The notes beneath the pieces were generated by a model. That model saw only the letters and a list, made by a program, of their open reading frames with translations. It did no database searches and was not told where the DNA came from. Shown here one piece after another: positions 55,849 to 63,798 of a stretch of 64,000 nt of DNA (positions are counted from its first letter, which is position 1; every line of letters begins with the position of its first letter). Source of the DNA: Shewanella baltica (GTDB lineage Bacteria > Pseudomonadota > Gammaproteobacteria > Enterobacterales > Shewanellaceae); the NCBI RefSeq assembly GCF_900456975.1, contig NZ_UGYM01000002.1:992001-1056000 (forward strand). The letters are read 5' to 3'. Both the position numbers and the translations under genes were made by a program.

Positions 55849-56669
55849 CCGATGTAAATGTGACAAGCTTAAATATAACAGAGCTCAATAGCGGCATTTA
55901 TTACGGCACTGTATCCCACAGCCGTTTTACGCCGATTAAACATAGCTTTAGTTATGCAATGGCGCTGCTGGCGATTGACTTAGATGAAGTCGATAAGATC
56001 AGTGCCATGGGGCGAGTTTTTGCCAGTCAGCGCCGCGCTTTACTGAGATTTAATCCGAAAGACTATTTAACTTCTTTTACGACCAAATCCAATGACAGCG
56101 CTGAAGTGGCAGTTGCCGATCCGAGCGCCGCGGCACTTAAGAGTCGAGTGCTGGCGCAAGTGGCCGAGTTAGGTGCTGATAAGCAGTGTAACCGAGTCTT
56201 GTTTGTGGGTCAGATCCGTCATTTTGGCGTGTATTTCAGCCCAGTAAATTTCTATTTTTGTTATCAAGATAAAACGCCTTTATACATGTTGGCCGAGGTG
56301 AGTAACACGCCTTGGGATCAACGCCATTGCTATTTAGTAGATGTAGCCGCGCCCAAACCTTCTGACAAAGTGTTTCACGTTTCCCCCTTTATGACCCTTG
56401 ATATGCGTTATCTATGGCATGTGGCTGCGCCGAGTGAAGACTTAAATATTGGTATTGAAAACAAGTCGATGCAAGAGAATGGTAAAAAACTGTTTAATGC
56501 CAATCTAATGATGAAACGCCAACCGATCACGGCGGCCAATTTACGGACGCTTTTATTTCGCTTTCCTTTTATGACTCTCAAGATCTTCTTCGGGATTTAT
56601 TGGCAAGCGCTGAAACTCTTTTTCAAACGTGTGCCCTTTGTGCCGCATCCAGCTCAGATGGAGAAATAA
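55845..56669 (+). CDS. DUF1365 protein
   Basis: A 274-residue protein of the DUF1365 family ([28 protein letters not shown] near the N-terminus; [15 protein letters not shown] in the middle; [14 protein letters not shown] later). The family is almost always next to the FAD and cfa-like genes, as here, and its function is not settled. The start codon is the ATG that overlaps the previous stop (ATGA), giving a better start than an in-frame TTG/ATG upstream. Confidence 0.88.
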   Translation: MTDVNVTSLNITELNSGIYYGTVSHSRFTPIKHSFSYAMALLAIDLDEVDKISAMGRVFASQRRALLRFNPKDYLTSFTTKSNDSAEVAVADPSAAALKSRVLAQVAELGADKQCNRVLFVGQIRHFGVYFSPVNFYFCYQDKTPLYMLAEVSNTPWDQRHCYLVDVAAPKPSDKVFHVSPFMTLDMRYLWHVAAPSEDLNIGIENKSMQENGKKLFNANLMMKRQPITAANLRTLLFRFPFMTLKIFFGIYWQALKLFFKRVPFVPHPAQMEK

Positions 56670-56670
56670 C

Positions 56671-57957
56671 ATGGAAAATACTGCTTCGCAAACCTCAGTC
56701 GCCACAGGGAAACTGCCCGACAGTATTGCGCGTAAAGTCTTGCTCAAGGCGCTGGAAAGTCTGCCCCACGGTTGCTTGACCTTAGTTGAGGGCGATAAGA
56801 GTTATCGTTTTGGTGAGAGTCATACCGATTTACATGCCACGCTTGTGGTTAAACACCCCAGTTTTTATCGTCAAATAATGCTTTCAGGCTCCATTGGTGC
56901 AGGTGAAGGTTATATTCAAGGCCATTGGACGAGCCCAGATCTCACCAAAGTTGTGCAACTGTTTGCCCGCAATTTAGCCTTGCTCGATAGGATTGAAGCC
57001 AAGTTTTCTTGGTTAACCGGCACGATAAACCGCGTGAAGCATGTGCTGAATCGTAACTCGCAGGAGGGCTCGAAGCGCAACATTCTGGCCCACTACGATT
57101 TGGGTAATGCCATGTACGAGCAATTCCTCGACCGTGAAATGTTGTACTCGAGTGCGCTTTATCCCCATGAGGAAGCCAGTTTGCAGGAAGCCCAGCTGTT
57201 TAAGCTGATGACTATCTGCGAGCGCCTCGATTTACAGCCAGGTCAAACCTTGCTTGAGATTGGTACTGGCTGGGGCGCACTGGCTATTTATGCGGCCAAG
57301 CACTATGGCGTGCACGTGACAACGACGACGATTTCAGATGCGCAATACGCCTATGCCAAAGCGCGCGTTGAAAGCGAAGGCCTGAGCGATAAAGTGACTC
57401 TGCTGACCGAGGATTATCGCAATCTGACGGGGGAATACGACAGGGTTGTTTCTATTGAAATGATTGAAGCGGTAGGGCATGAATATTTACCGGGTTTCTT
57501 TAAAAAGCTGGAATCACTTTTAAAGCCCCATGGGCGTATGCTGCTTCAGGCGATAACGATTGCCGATCAACGTTACGACAGCTATCGCAAAAGTGTGGAT
57601 TTTATTCAGCGCTATATTTTCCCCGGTGGCTGCTTACCTTCTGTCAGTCAAATGGTCGGTCATATTGCCAAACAGACGGACATGGTGGTCTGGTCGCTCA
57701 ATGATATGGGGCTCGATTACGCTAAAACTCTGAGGCATTGGCATGAGAATTTCGATCATGCCGTGGGTGAAATCCAAATCTTAGGTTATGGCGAAGACTT
57801 TATCCGCATGTGGAAATTCTACCTAAGTTATTGTGAAGGTGGATTTTTAGAACGCACCACAAGCACAGTGCATTTAGTTGCCGTACGTCCGGACTATCGC
57901 GTTCTAGGCAATAGTCAGCCTAGCCAGGCTGTTCCTGCGGCTAGCCGGTTAGATTAG
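56671..57957 (+). CDS. Cyclopropane-fatty-acyl-phospholipid synthase-like SAM methyltransferase
   Basis: A 428-residue enzyme of the CFA/mycolic-acid-cyclopropane family that moves a methylene or methyl group from S-adenosylmethionine to an unsaturated acyl chain of phospholipids. The SAM motif is LLEIGTGWGALAIYAA (about 205-220). HYDLGNAMYEQFLD, FDRVVSIEMIEAVGHEYL-like DRVVSIEMIEAVGHEY and FIQRYIFPGGCLPS are typical. The ATG at 56671 lies 7 bp after GGAGA. The cluster context, with FAD and DUF1365 partners, points to a specialised light- or oxidant-responsive lipid modification. Confidence 0.9.
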   Translation: MENTASQTSVATGKLPDSIARKVLLKALESLPHGCLTLVEGDKSYRFGESHTDLHATLVVKHPSFYRQIMLSGSIGAGEGYIQGHWTSPDLTKVVQLFARNLALLDRIEAKFSWLTGTINRVKHVLNRNSQEGSKRNILAHYDLGNAMYEQFLDREMLYSSALYPHEEASLQEAQLFKLMTICERLDLQPGQTLLEIGTGWGALAIYAAKHYGVHVTTTTISDAQYAYAKARVESEGLSDKVTLLTEDYRNLTGEYDRVVSIEMIEAVGHEYLPGFFKKLESLLKPHGRMLLQAITIADQRYDSYRKSVDFIQRYIFPGGCLPSVSQMVGHIAKQTDMVVWSLNDMGLDYAKTLRHWHENFDHAVGEIQILGYGEDFIRMWKFYLSYCEGGFLERTTSTVHLVAVRPDYRVLGNSQPSQAVPAASRLD

Positions 57958-58038
57958 CCGTTGAGAGTAGTTCGTTTAGATGCATCCGTTTAAATGAAAT
58001 TGTCGCTGTAGTTGTAGCAAGATAAAAGTGAGGCAAAG

Positions 58039-58620
58039 ATGAAGTCAATGTTAGCTAACTCTCGGCATCTGCCTAAACATCAGGGTTTTATACTCTATAA
58101 CGCCCTGAGTTTTCAGGCTGTGTGGTGGTCGAGTGTGCTTTGGCTTAACTTGTCACTTCTGCTTACTATACCTTTATTATTGCTTCACTTTATCCTGTTG
58201 TCCTCGTCGGGTAAGCGCCAGTATCGTCAGGCGGATTTGCGATTAATGCTCAAGGTTGCCGCCCTAGGGATTGGCATTGATACTGTGCTGTCGGTTTTAG
58301 GACTGTTCGAGTTTGCTGCCTTCTCTTGGTGGCTTGGCTGTTTATGGCTGCACTTTGGCTTGAGTTTGAATCATAGCTTAGCGTTTATGCGACCCTTACC
58401 GCTGATATTGCAGGCGTTACTCGGAGGAATATTTGGCACGTTAAGCTATGTCGCGGGCGCGCAGTTTAATGCGGTGACTTTGCCCTACGGCAATGTCATT
58501 TCTGCTGTGGTGTTATTTTTTGTTTGGCTAGTCTTGCTGCCATTTTTAATCCAACTTGCTAATCCCTATGGATTTAATCGAAGCACTAAGGCTCGCTCTT
58601 TTACTGTGTTTGGACGTTAA
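58039..58620 (+). CDS. DUF2878 membrane protein
   Basis: A 193-residue protein with about five to six transmembrane helices. The motif LYNALSFQAVWWSSVL near the start and AGAQFNAVTLPYGN near the end define DUF2878. Unknown function; it occurs with cfa-like and photolyase genes. It follows the methyltransferase by 81 bp in the same direction, so it is likely part of the same transcription unit. Confidence 0.85.
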   Translation: MKSMLANSRHLPKHQGFILYNALSFQAVWWSSVLWLNLSLLLTIPLLLLHFILLSSSGKRQYRQADLRLMLKVAALGIGIDTVLSVLGLFEFAAFSWWLGCLWLHFGLSLNHSLAFMRPLPLILQALLGGIFGTLSYVAGAQFNAVTLPYGNVISAVVLFFVWLVLLPFLIQLANPYGFNRSTKARSFTVFGR

Positions 58621-58705
58621 TTATTGAAATCTAGGAATTGAGTCCGGTTAAGTCATTTTTTAGTCAATAGGTGTTGTAAGACATTATGCAGTCAAAGGGG
58701 ATCCT

Positions 58706-59320
58706 ATGTCGTCAGTTCGTAATCGCAGCTCAAATATTGGTTTTTCATTTTTGAATTCAAGCTGCTTAAGTTTATTGGCGCTCAGTTTATTGACCGCACC
58801 TCTAAAAGCATTAGAGGCGAAAACGCCAGATTTTGAAAACATTACTATCGAGCTGAATGATGCCGCCGATGTGACGCAGACTTTTCAGGAAGTAGGGCGC
58901 GGAGAAATGGATTGGCTGTGGTTTAGTTTGTATAAGGCGAGACTGCTGACGGTAAATGGCCGTTATCAACAGGGGCAATATCCTCTGCTGCTAGATATTG
59001 AATATTATCGAGATATAGAGTCTGAAGATCTGTTAGAGGCGACAAAGGATCAATGGCAGCATCTAGCGTTTGCCGAAAATGATATCCAGCGTTGGCTGAG
59101 TTTATTAACTGCCACTTGGCCAGATGTGAAGCAGGGCGACCATTTAAGTTTTAAGGTTATGGATGGGCAAACGAGTCAGTTTTTCTTTAATCATCAACCA
59201 CTCGACATTATCCACGATGCTAATTTTGCTGAGGCATTTTTAGCGATTTGGTTATCGAAAGACACTAGCCGTCCGAGTTTGCGGGCGCAATTACTCGGAG
59301 AAAAACCATGCGATTGTTAA
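58706..59320 (+). CDS. Chalcone-isomerase-like exported protein
   Basis: A 204-residue protein with an N-terminal signal peptide (cleavage after about residue 37, LEA). The mature part resembles the chalcone-isomerase-like domain (VGRGEMDWLWFSLYKARLLTVNGRYQ..., then PLLLDIEYYRDIESEDLLEAT), a fold that in bacteria and plants often binds fatty acids instead of acting as an isomerase. Fatty-acid binding in the periplasm would fit the lipid theme of the cluster. It overlaps the next gene by 13 bp. Confidence 0.8.
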   Translation: MSSVRNRSSNIGFSFLNSSCLSLLALSLLTAPLKALEAKTPDFENITIELNDAADVTQTFQEVGRGEMDWLWFSLYKARLLTVNGRYQQGQYPLLLDIEYYRDIESEDLLEATKDQWQHLAFAENDIQRWLSLLTATWPDVKQGDHLSFKVMDGQTSQFFFNHQPLDIIHDANFAEAFLAIWLSKDTSRPSLRAQLLGEKPCDC

Positions 59321-59853
59321 CACGACTTATCGGTCAAAAGTTATTGTTAGGCCTAATAATGATAGGTCTGCTATCGAGTTGCTCATCGGTGGAAGTGACG
59401 GATTATAAAGATACTCATCCCACACTGGTGTTGGAATCATTCTTTAATGGGCCATTAAAAGCATCTGGGATAGTGCATGATTTTAGTGGCAAAGTGATCC
59501 GCAAATTCAATGTCACTATGGAAGCCAGTTGGCAGGGAAACGAGGGCGTCATTAATGAATGGTTTGTTTATGATGATGGCGAAACTCAAACTCGTGTGTG
59601 GCGCATTAAAGCGCTAGGGGAAGGGCGATACTCGGGAACTGCAGGTGACATTATCGGCACCGCCGATGGTCAATCCAGTGGTAGTGCGCTACGTTGGAAA
59701 TACGATATGTTATTACCCGTGGATGGCGATGAATACCAAGTTCATTTCGACGATTGGATGTTCTTAGTGAATGACAATACCATTATAAATCAGAGCGATA
59801 TTATTAAGTTTGGTATCACAGTCGCCCAGGTGACTTTAGTGATCCAAAAATAA
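59308..59853 (+). CDS. DUF3833 lipoprotein
   Basis: A 181-residue lipoprotein: signal peptide with the lipobox LLSSC (Cys at about residue 25). The mature region (HPTLVLESFFNGPLKASGIVHDFSGKVIRKFNV...) is the DUF3833 family, a lipocalin-like beta fold. Unknown function; it is the last recognisable gene of the photolyase/lipid cluster. No clear terminator follows. Confidence 0.85.
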   Translation: MRLLTRLIGQKLLLGLIMIGLLSSCSSVEVTDYKDTHPTLVLESFFNGPLKASGIVHDFSGKVIRKFNVTMEASWQGNEGVINEWFVYDDGETQTRVWRIKALGEGRYSGTAGDIIGTADGQSSGSALRWKYDMLLPVDGDEYQVHFDDWMFLVNDNTIINQSDIIKFGITVAQVTLVIQK

Positions 59854-60141
59854 CATGAGCCAATTTTTGCCTAGGTTGGCTTAGCTTAATTACATTTATC
59901 TCAGTTTGTCTTGGATTAACTAGGCCTATTATGGCTTACATGTTCATTAAGGCTTAACTTGAGTTAAACAGTATAGCTTGGCTAATAATCACCTTTTGTC
60001 TGCACTAAAGTATTCAGCTCAAACCAAAGTGTCAGCTAGGCATTTTTTGCTAGCGGCATAAAGTGATAAATATAAGAGTCATGTTGGTGTAACTCATTGT
60101 TTATTATTTTAATTATTCCGAGTTTAAGTTGGTATAGATAA

Positions 60142-60372
60142 ATGATTAAAAAACACTTAGTTCTATGGGGAGCCTTGTTGAGTTTGTCGTTAACGGCTTG
60201 TTCATCTTTTGACGTTATGTTTGAGGAACAAGCTGAGACAAAAGCCGATGCTCATCAACCTGCCAGCGATCCTATGGTGCAAGATAATGAACGTCGTATT
60301 CGAGATGCGAGGGAAGATGGTCGTTTAGAATCCGATTTTTTAAAACCTATGTATCCGGTTAAGTTTAAATAA
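60142..60372 (+). CDS. Small hypothetical lipoprotein
   Basis: A 76-residue protein with a lipobox (SLTAC, Cys20). The mature part is short, acidic and Arg-rich with no known domain. It ends with PMYPVKFK. It lies 288 bp after the DUF3833 gene, a gap that contains no visible gene, and is followed directly by a 20-bp inverted repeat that may act as its terminator. I do not recognise the family. Confidence 0.65.
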   Translation: MIKKHLVLWGALLSLSLTACSSFDVMFEEQAETKADAHQPASDPMVQDNERRIRDAREDGRLESDFLKPMYPVKFK

Positions 60373-60395
60373 GAAGAGTGCTTTAGGGACTCGCT

Positions 60396-60463
60396 GCAAC
60401 CTCAATACTTAACCCTCAATACTTAACCTTCAACAAGTATTGTGGGTTAAGTATTGAGGTTGC
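60396..60463. repeat. 20-bp perfect inverted repeat with internal direct repeat
   Basis: The left arm (60396-60415) and right arm (60444-60463) are exact reverse complements. The 28-nt loop contains a further copy of CTCAATACTTAACC. It lies between the small lipoprotein and the convergent DUF3634 gene. It could act as a transcription barrier, but it lacks a clear T-run. Confidence 0.92.
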
Positions 60464-60481
60464 TAGGGGAAAGGCGAAGAA

Positions 60482-60826
60482 CTAGCCTGCTTGACGACTG
60501 TTATCTATCGATTTTTTGTCATAATATTCAAACGGAAACAGATTACGTATCCTTTGCTTCACATTGTCACTCACGTTGGCAGAAATATGTAAGCGTACAT
60601 CTCCAGATTTTTCAGCCCTAACAGTACACGTCAGTTTTTCTGCTTTAGCAATGTGGCGGCATTCCCGCTCGAATCGTTCGGGGATCTTGCCCTTATGCTG
60701 AGTCATGCGACCATCTTTAAAATGCATTTCAAAAATAGTCAGACCTTTCTTGCCACCAAATATCAGTTTGTAAACGAGAAATATACCAATAGCGACAAAA
60801 ATGAGTTTGAAAATATCGGCTGTCAT
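60482..60826 (-). CDS. DUF3634 membrane-anchored small protein
   Basis: A 114-residue protein with one N-terminal transmembrane helix (about residues 4-23) and a small basic soluble domain (DGRMTQHKGKIPERFERECRHIA...). It is the DUF3634 family of Vibrio and Shewanella. I chose the ATG at 60826, which has a near-perfect AGGAGG upstream. Unknown function. It is monocistronic. Confidence 0.78.
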   Translation of the reverse strand: MTADIFKLIFVAIGIFLVYKLIFGGKKGLTIFEMHFKDGRMTQHKGKIPERFERECRHIAKAEKLTCTVRAEKSGDVRLHISANVSDNVKQRIRNLFPFEYYDKKSIDNSRQAG

Positions 60827-60979
60827 AACGCCTCCTATCTTATGTTTATAGGTCAAAGATACTCCTGAGTGACTTGTTTTAACAGTGCGCTAACACGCAA
60901 TTTTGAATTGGCAATAAAATCATTCCCGCCTAGACTTAACTGGCTAAGGAAAAGTAACCCCTCAGTTAAGGAAAACGCC

Positions 60980-61165
60980 ATGTACTTATCAAATGCAGAT
61001 CGTTGGTCATTATTGTGTAAGAAGCAAATCGATGTTATCGAAAAACTTTCTGCGCAATTCCCCGAGAGAAAAGCCCATCTTAGTGAGCTCACTCAAGGGT
61101 GGCGCCATGTTCAACATCAAGTTCAAGCCGGTGATAGGCCTATGCCACTCGAGCTAATCAAATAA
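60980..61165 (+). CDS. Small hypothetical protein
   Basis: A 61-residue soluble protein (starts MYLSNADRWSLL, ends MPLELIK) with one amphipathic helix pair and no known domain. The ATG at 60980 is preceded by AAGGA; a longer frame upstream lacks coding character. It is followed by a terminator at 61204-61230. Confidence is moderate because of the small size. Confidence 0.55.
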   Translation: MYLSNADRWSLLCKKQIDVIEKLSAQFPERKAHLSELTQGWRHVQHQVQAGDRPMPLELIK

Positions 61166-61203
61166 GCGCGAGCTGCTTGAGCTGATAGTTTGTATAAGAG
61201 CCC

Positions 61204-61230
61204 AAAGTCACTCAATGAGTGGCTTTTTTA
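61204..61230 (+). terminator. Intrinsic terminator related to the tRNA-repeat terminators
   Basis: The hairpin AAGTCACTC/GAGTGGCTT followed by a T-run resembles the terminator found in every unit of the neighbouring tRNA repeat arrays. Confidence 0.8.
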
Positions 61231-61329
61231 TGATGTGAGTATTGATGCTCTGTTTACGCAATTTATCGAGTACTTGGGTAAGGCGGGGTTCGCTATTAAG
61301 TTCTTTTCAGGATAAGCAACAAACAAACT

Positions 61330-61475
61330 GCTGGTGTTGACGTGAGTTAGTTGCGATTGACTACAAATTTCAGATACAAAAAAGCCACTCATTGAGTGGC
61401 TTGGTTGTTTATATGGTGCCGGCACCAAGAGTCGAACTCGGGGCCTACTGGTATTATCGAGAGTAAGTCAGTTGC
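61330..61475 (-). pseudogene. tRNA-Thr 3'-half remnant A with degenerate neighbour
   Basis: From 61414 the sequence equals the 3' end of tRNA-Thr through CCA and the T arm (minus strand). The anticodon loop is then expanded to about 15 nt (GTATTATCGAGAGTA), and the 5' half is missing beyond AGTCAGTTGC (to 61475). A more degenerate copy of the same arm can be seen at about 61330-61360. Confidence 0.85.
61375..61403 (-). terminator. Terminator hairpin of repeat unit A
   Basis: GCCACTCATTGAGTGGC, with A-tracts that become U-tracts on the minus transcript. It repeats in each unit. Confidence 0.75.
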
Positions 61476-61507
61476 ACTTTACTTTGAACTAACTCAAATT
61501 TTAGATA

Positions 61508-61533
61508 CAAAAAAACCACTCATAGAGTGGCTT
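61508..61533 (-). terminator. Terminator hairpin of repeat unit B
   Basis: CCACTC/GAGTGG stem, with a T-run on the minus strand, 131 bp from the equivalent hairpin of the intact tRNA-Thr. Confidence 0.75.
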
Positions 61534-61544
61534 CGTTGTTTATA

Positions 61545-61606
61545 TGGTGCCGGCACCAAGAGTCGAACTCGGGACCTACTGGAATTATCGAGAGTAAGTC
61601 AGTTGC
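61545..61606 (-). pseudogene. tRNA-Thr 3'-half remnant B
   Basis: The same structure as remnant A: acceptor 3' strand with CCA, an intact T arm, then an expanded anticodon arm (GAATTATCGAGAGTA) and loss of the 5' half. It begins exactly 131 bp after remnant A and exactly 131 bp before the intact tRNA-Thr gene. Confidence 0.9.
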
Positions 61607-61639
61607 ACTTTGCTTTGAACTAATTCAAATTTCAGATAC

Positions 61640-61663
61640 AAAAAAACCACTCATAGAGTGGCT
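61640..61663 (-). terminator. Terminator of the first tRNA-Phe/tRNA-Thr operon
   Basis: The hairpin CCACTC/GAGTGG with a run of T residues on the minus strand lies 12 bp downstream of the intact tRNA-Thr. Confidence 0.85.
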
Positions 61664-61675
61664 TCGTTGTTTATA

Positions 61676-61751
<76 letters not shown>

Positions 61752-61758
61752 TAAATAG

Positions 61759-61834
61759 TGGTGCCCGAACCCGGAATCGAACCAGGGACACGAGGATTTT
61801 CAATCCTCTGCTCTACCGACTGAGCTATTCGGGC
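61759..61834 (-). tRNA. tRNA-Phe (anticodon GAA)
   Basis: A 76-nt cloverleaf, CCA encoded, starting GCCCGAATAGCTCAG; the anticodon loop contains TTGAAAA. It is the first gene of the operon; a promoter with 17-bp spacing lies about 70 bp upstream. Confidence 0.97.
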
Positions 61835-61902
61835 AACTAACTAAGCGTTAGTTAACTACTTCAAACTAAGTCGTAAAGACCTTGTTCGTTCGAAGTGCGC
61901 GT

Positions 61903-61931
61903 ATAATATAGTGCTCGCTTTGGCTGTGCAA
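61903..61931 (-). promoter_or_regulatory. tRNA operon 1 promoter
   Basis: On the minus strand the -35 is TTGCAC and the -10 TATTAT, with a 17-bp spacer. It is followed by a GC-rich discriminator (ACGCGC), typical of stringently controlled stable-RNA promoters. Confidence 0.82.
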
Positions 61932-62234
61932 GCCCTTTTTAAATGACTGATTAACTATTAAACAAAAATCGAACATTTATTTGATTCTTCCACTTTACTC
62001 ATATTGAGTCGCTGAAAGTTTCAGCATTTTAGTGACGATAGCCTTGCCTTTAGACTGATAAGGTTAACTTCAGTGCTCGTTTAATCTGTGTTTTAAGAAA
62101 GAAAATTAACACTTAAGGCATGCAATGTATGCGAAGGGGAGGGGAATATCGTCTGATGGTGAAGTTTAGTGAGTGTTACGGTACTTTTATCGACAGCAGA
62201 TTTTGGTAGCTATGTTTGTCTGCAACTATGATTT

Positions 62235-62307
62235 TGAACTGGCATGAATTGAACGACCAAAAGTCTATCTCAAAACCTACCGGTATTATCGAGAGTAAGT
62301 CTGTTGC
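62235..62307 (-). pseudogene. Decayed tRNA-Thr 3'-half remnant E
   Basis: Only the expanded anticodon arm (CGGTATTATCGAGAGTA and AGTCTGTTGC) is clearly kept, at about 62281-62307. The T-arm side is eroded. Its spacing of about 145 bp from remnant C fits the second array. Confidence 0.65.
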
Positions 62308-62354
62308 GGTGACCAAAGGCTTTGCTGTTGCTCAAATCATTCAAATTTCAAATA

Positions 62355-62380
62355 CAAAAAAGCCACTCATTGAGTGGCTT
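62355..62380 (-). terminator. Terminator hairpin of the unit between remnants E and C
   Basis: GCCACTCATTGAGTGGC, with a T-run on the minus strand. Confidence 0.75.
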
Positions 62381-62391
62381 GGTTGTTTATA

Positions 62392-62453
62392 TGGTGCCGG
62401 CACCAAGAGTCGAACTCGGGATCTACTGATTTTATCGAGAGTAAGTCAGTTGC
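62392..62453 (-). pseudogene. tRNA-Thr 3'-half remnant C
   Basis: Intact CCA end and T arm, then the expanded anticodon arm (ATTTTATCGAGAGTA) and loss of the 5' half. It lies 145 bp from remnant D. Confidence 0.87.
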
Positions 62454-62500
62454 GATTGACTACAGGCTTTGTTGTTTGAATCATTCAAATTTCAGATACA

Positions 62501-62524
62501 AAAAAGTCACTTATCGAGTGGCTT
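62501..62524 (-). terminator. Terminator hairpin of the unit between remnants C and D
   Basis: A slightly decayed stem (GTCACTTATCGAGTGGC) with a T-run on the minus strand. Confidence 0.65.
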
Positions 62525-62536
62525 CGTTGCTTTAAC

Positions 62537-62596
62537 TGTGCCAGTACCAAGAGTCGAGTTCAGGACCTACTGGTTTATCGAGAGTAAGTCAGTTGC
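62537..62596 (-). pseudogene. tRNA-Thr 3'-half remnant D, degenerate
   Basis: The acceptor and T arm carry several substitutions (GCCAGTACCA, GAGTTCAGG), and the anticodon arm is expanded as in the other copies. It lies 144 bp before the second intact tRNA-Thr. Confidence 0.82.
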
Positions 62597-62644
62597 GGTG
62601 ACCAAAGGCTTTGCTGTTGCTCAAATTATTTAAATTTCAAATAC

Positions 62645-62671
62645 AAAAAAGCCACTCATTGAGTGGCTTTT
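62645..62671. terminator. Terminator of the second tRNA operon
   Basis: A strong hairpin AAAAAGCCACTC/GAGTGGCTTTTTT just downstream of tRNA-Thr 2, with T-runs on both strands. Confidence 0.9.
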
Positions 62672-62680
62672 TTGTTTATA

Positions 62681-62756
<76 letters not shown>

Positions 62757-62777
62757 TAAACTTATACTGCAAAATAA

Positions 62778-62853
62778 TGGTGCCCGAACCCGGAATCGAA
62801 CCAGGGACACGAGGATTTTCAATCCTCTGCTCTACCGACTGAGCTATTCGGGC
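62778..62853 (-). tRNA. tRNA-Phe (anticodon GAA), second copy
   Basis: A 76-nt cloverleaf with encoded CCA, same sequence as the first copy by eye. First gene of the second operon; the spacer to tRNA-Thr is 21 bp, longer than in operon 1 (7 bp). Confidence 0.97.
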
Positions 62854-62920
62854 AACTAAACTAAGCGTTAGTTGACTACTTTGAACTCGCTAGCTGAGCC
62901 GTCTCGTTCGAAGTGCGGCT

Positions 62921-62949
62921 ATATTAGCTAGTGAGTTTCACCTCTGCAA
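62921..62949 (-). promoter_or_regulatory. tRNA operon 2 promoter
   Basis: On the minus strand the -35 is TTGCAG and the -10 TAATAT, with a 17-bp spacer and a GC-rich discriminator (AGCCGC). The architecture is the same as the first tRNA promoter. Confidence 0.8.
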
Positions 62950-63185
62950 GTGCTTTTTTCCAATTAATAACTCGTTCGGCGGTTTAATGTGCATCTTGGC
63001 TGTTTTTTATCTCTTATTCTGTGAATTCAGGTCAATTTCATTCGTTGACTGTATTTTTCAAGTCAGGGGGATGCTGATGTTTACTATAGATTTGTGCTCA
63101 TAAATCCTAATTTTCGGCTTACTTTCTAAAATTTAGAAAGATATGAGCGATTTTTACTGATTTTAGTTTTTAAAATTAGACTTAT

Positions 63186-63204
63186 GATAATGAATATTAT
63201 TTCA
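63186..63204. promoter_or_regulatory. Weak Fur-box candidate before cytochrome b561
   Basis: GATAATGAATATTATTTCA matches the 19-bp Fur consensus at 13 positions, with a perfect left half. The location, about 40 bp before the start codon, is suitable, but the AT-rich setting makes chance matches likely. Confidence 0.35.
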
Positions 63205-63242
63205 TGGATGGCATGAAGAAAACGCGAATACGGAGTCGCAGT

Positions 63243-63794
63243 ATGTTTCGAAATAGTAAGTTGGCTTATGGGATAACCGCAATTGTGACTCATTGGCTGA
63301 GTGCGATCGTCGTCATTGGGTTGTTTGCGGTAGGTGTGTGGATGGTGGAGTTAACCTACTACAGCGCGTGGTACAAGACAGCGCCACATCTACATAAGAG
63401 CGTCGGGATTTTACTCTTGGCAGTGACGTTATTCCGCCTGTTGTGGCGCTTAGTGAATCCTAAGCCCGTACCAGAGGCGAATCATAAGCCTTGGGAGAGG
63501 CTGGCTGCTCATATTGCGCATTTGGCTATTTATATATTGCTGCTGGTGATCATGTGTGCCGGCATTCTTATTTCAACGGCAGAAGGCCGTGGAATTATGG
63601 TGTTTGACTGGTTTGAACTACCAGGATTTGGACCTTTTTTTGAAAACCAAGCTGATATAGCAGGCGATATCCACCAATACGCAGCTTATAGCTTAATCGC
63701 ACTCGTGGTAATCCACGCAGCAGGTGCGTTAAAGCATCACTTTATCGATAAAGACGCAACTTTACTCAAAATGATTAAATTTAATCGAGGATAA
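63243..63794 (+). CDS. Cytochrome b561 family protein
   Basis: A 183-residue protein with four transmembrane helices. It has conserved histidines that ligate two b-type haems ([48 protein letters not shown]). It shuttles electrons within the inner membrane, perhaps from ubiquinol. I chose the ATG at 63243 ([10 protein letters not shown]), with GGAG about 8 bp upstream; a longer frame from 63204 adds a very basic leader. It pairs with yceI 4 bp downstream, as in many gammaproteobacteria. Confidence 0.9.
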   Translation: MFRNSKLAYGITAIVTHWLSAIVVIGLFAVGVWMVELTYYSAWYKTAPHLHKSVGILLLAVTLFRLLWRLVNPKPVPEANHKPWERLAAHIAHLAIYILLLVIMCAGILISTAEGRGIMVFDWFELPGFGPFFENQADIAGDIHQYAAYSLIALVVIHAAGALKHHFIDKDATLLKMIKFNRG

Positions 63795-63798
63795 TACA

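Larger units (their letters stand above)
62854..63242. other. Divergent region between tRNA operon 2 and cytochrome b561
   Basis: About 389 bp. Left: the tRNA promoter. Right: an AT-rich leader of the b561 gene, with a Fur-like sequence at 63186-63204. No other gene is visible. Confidence 0.55.
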
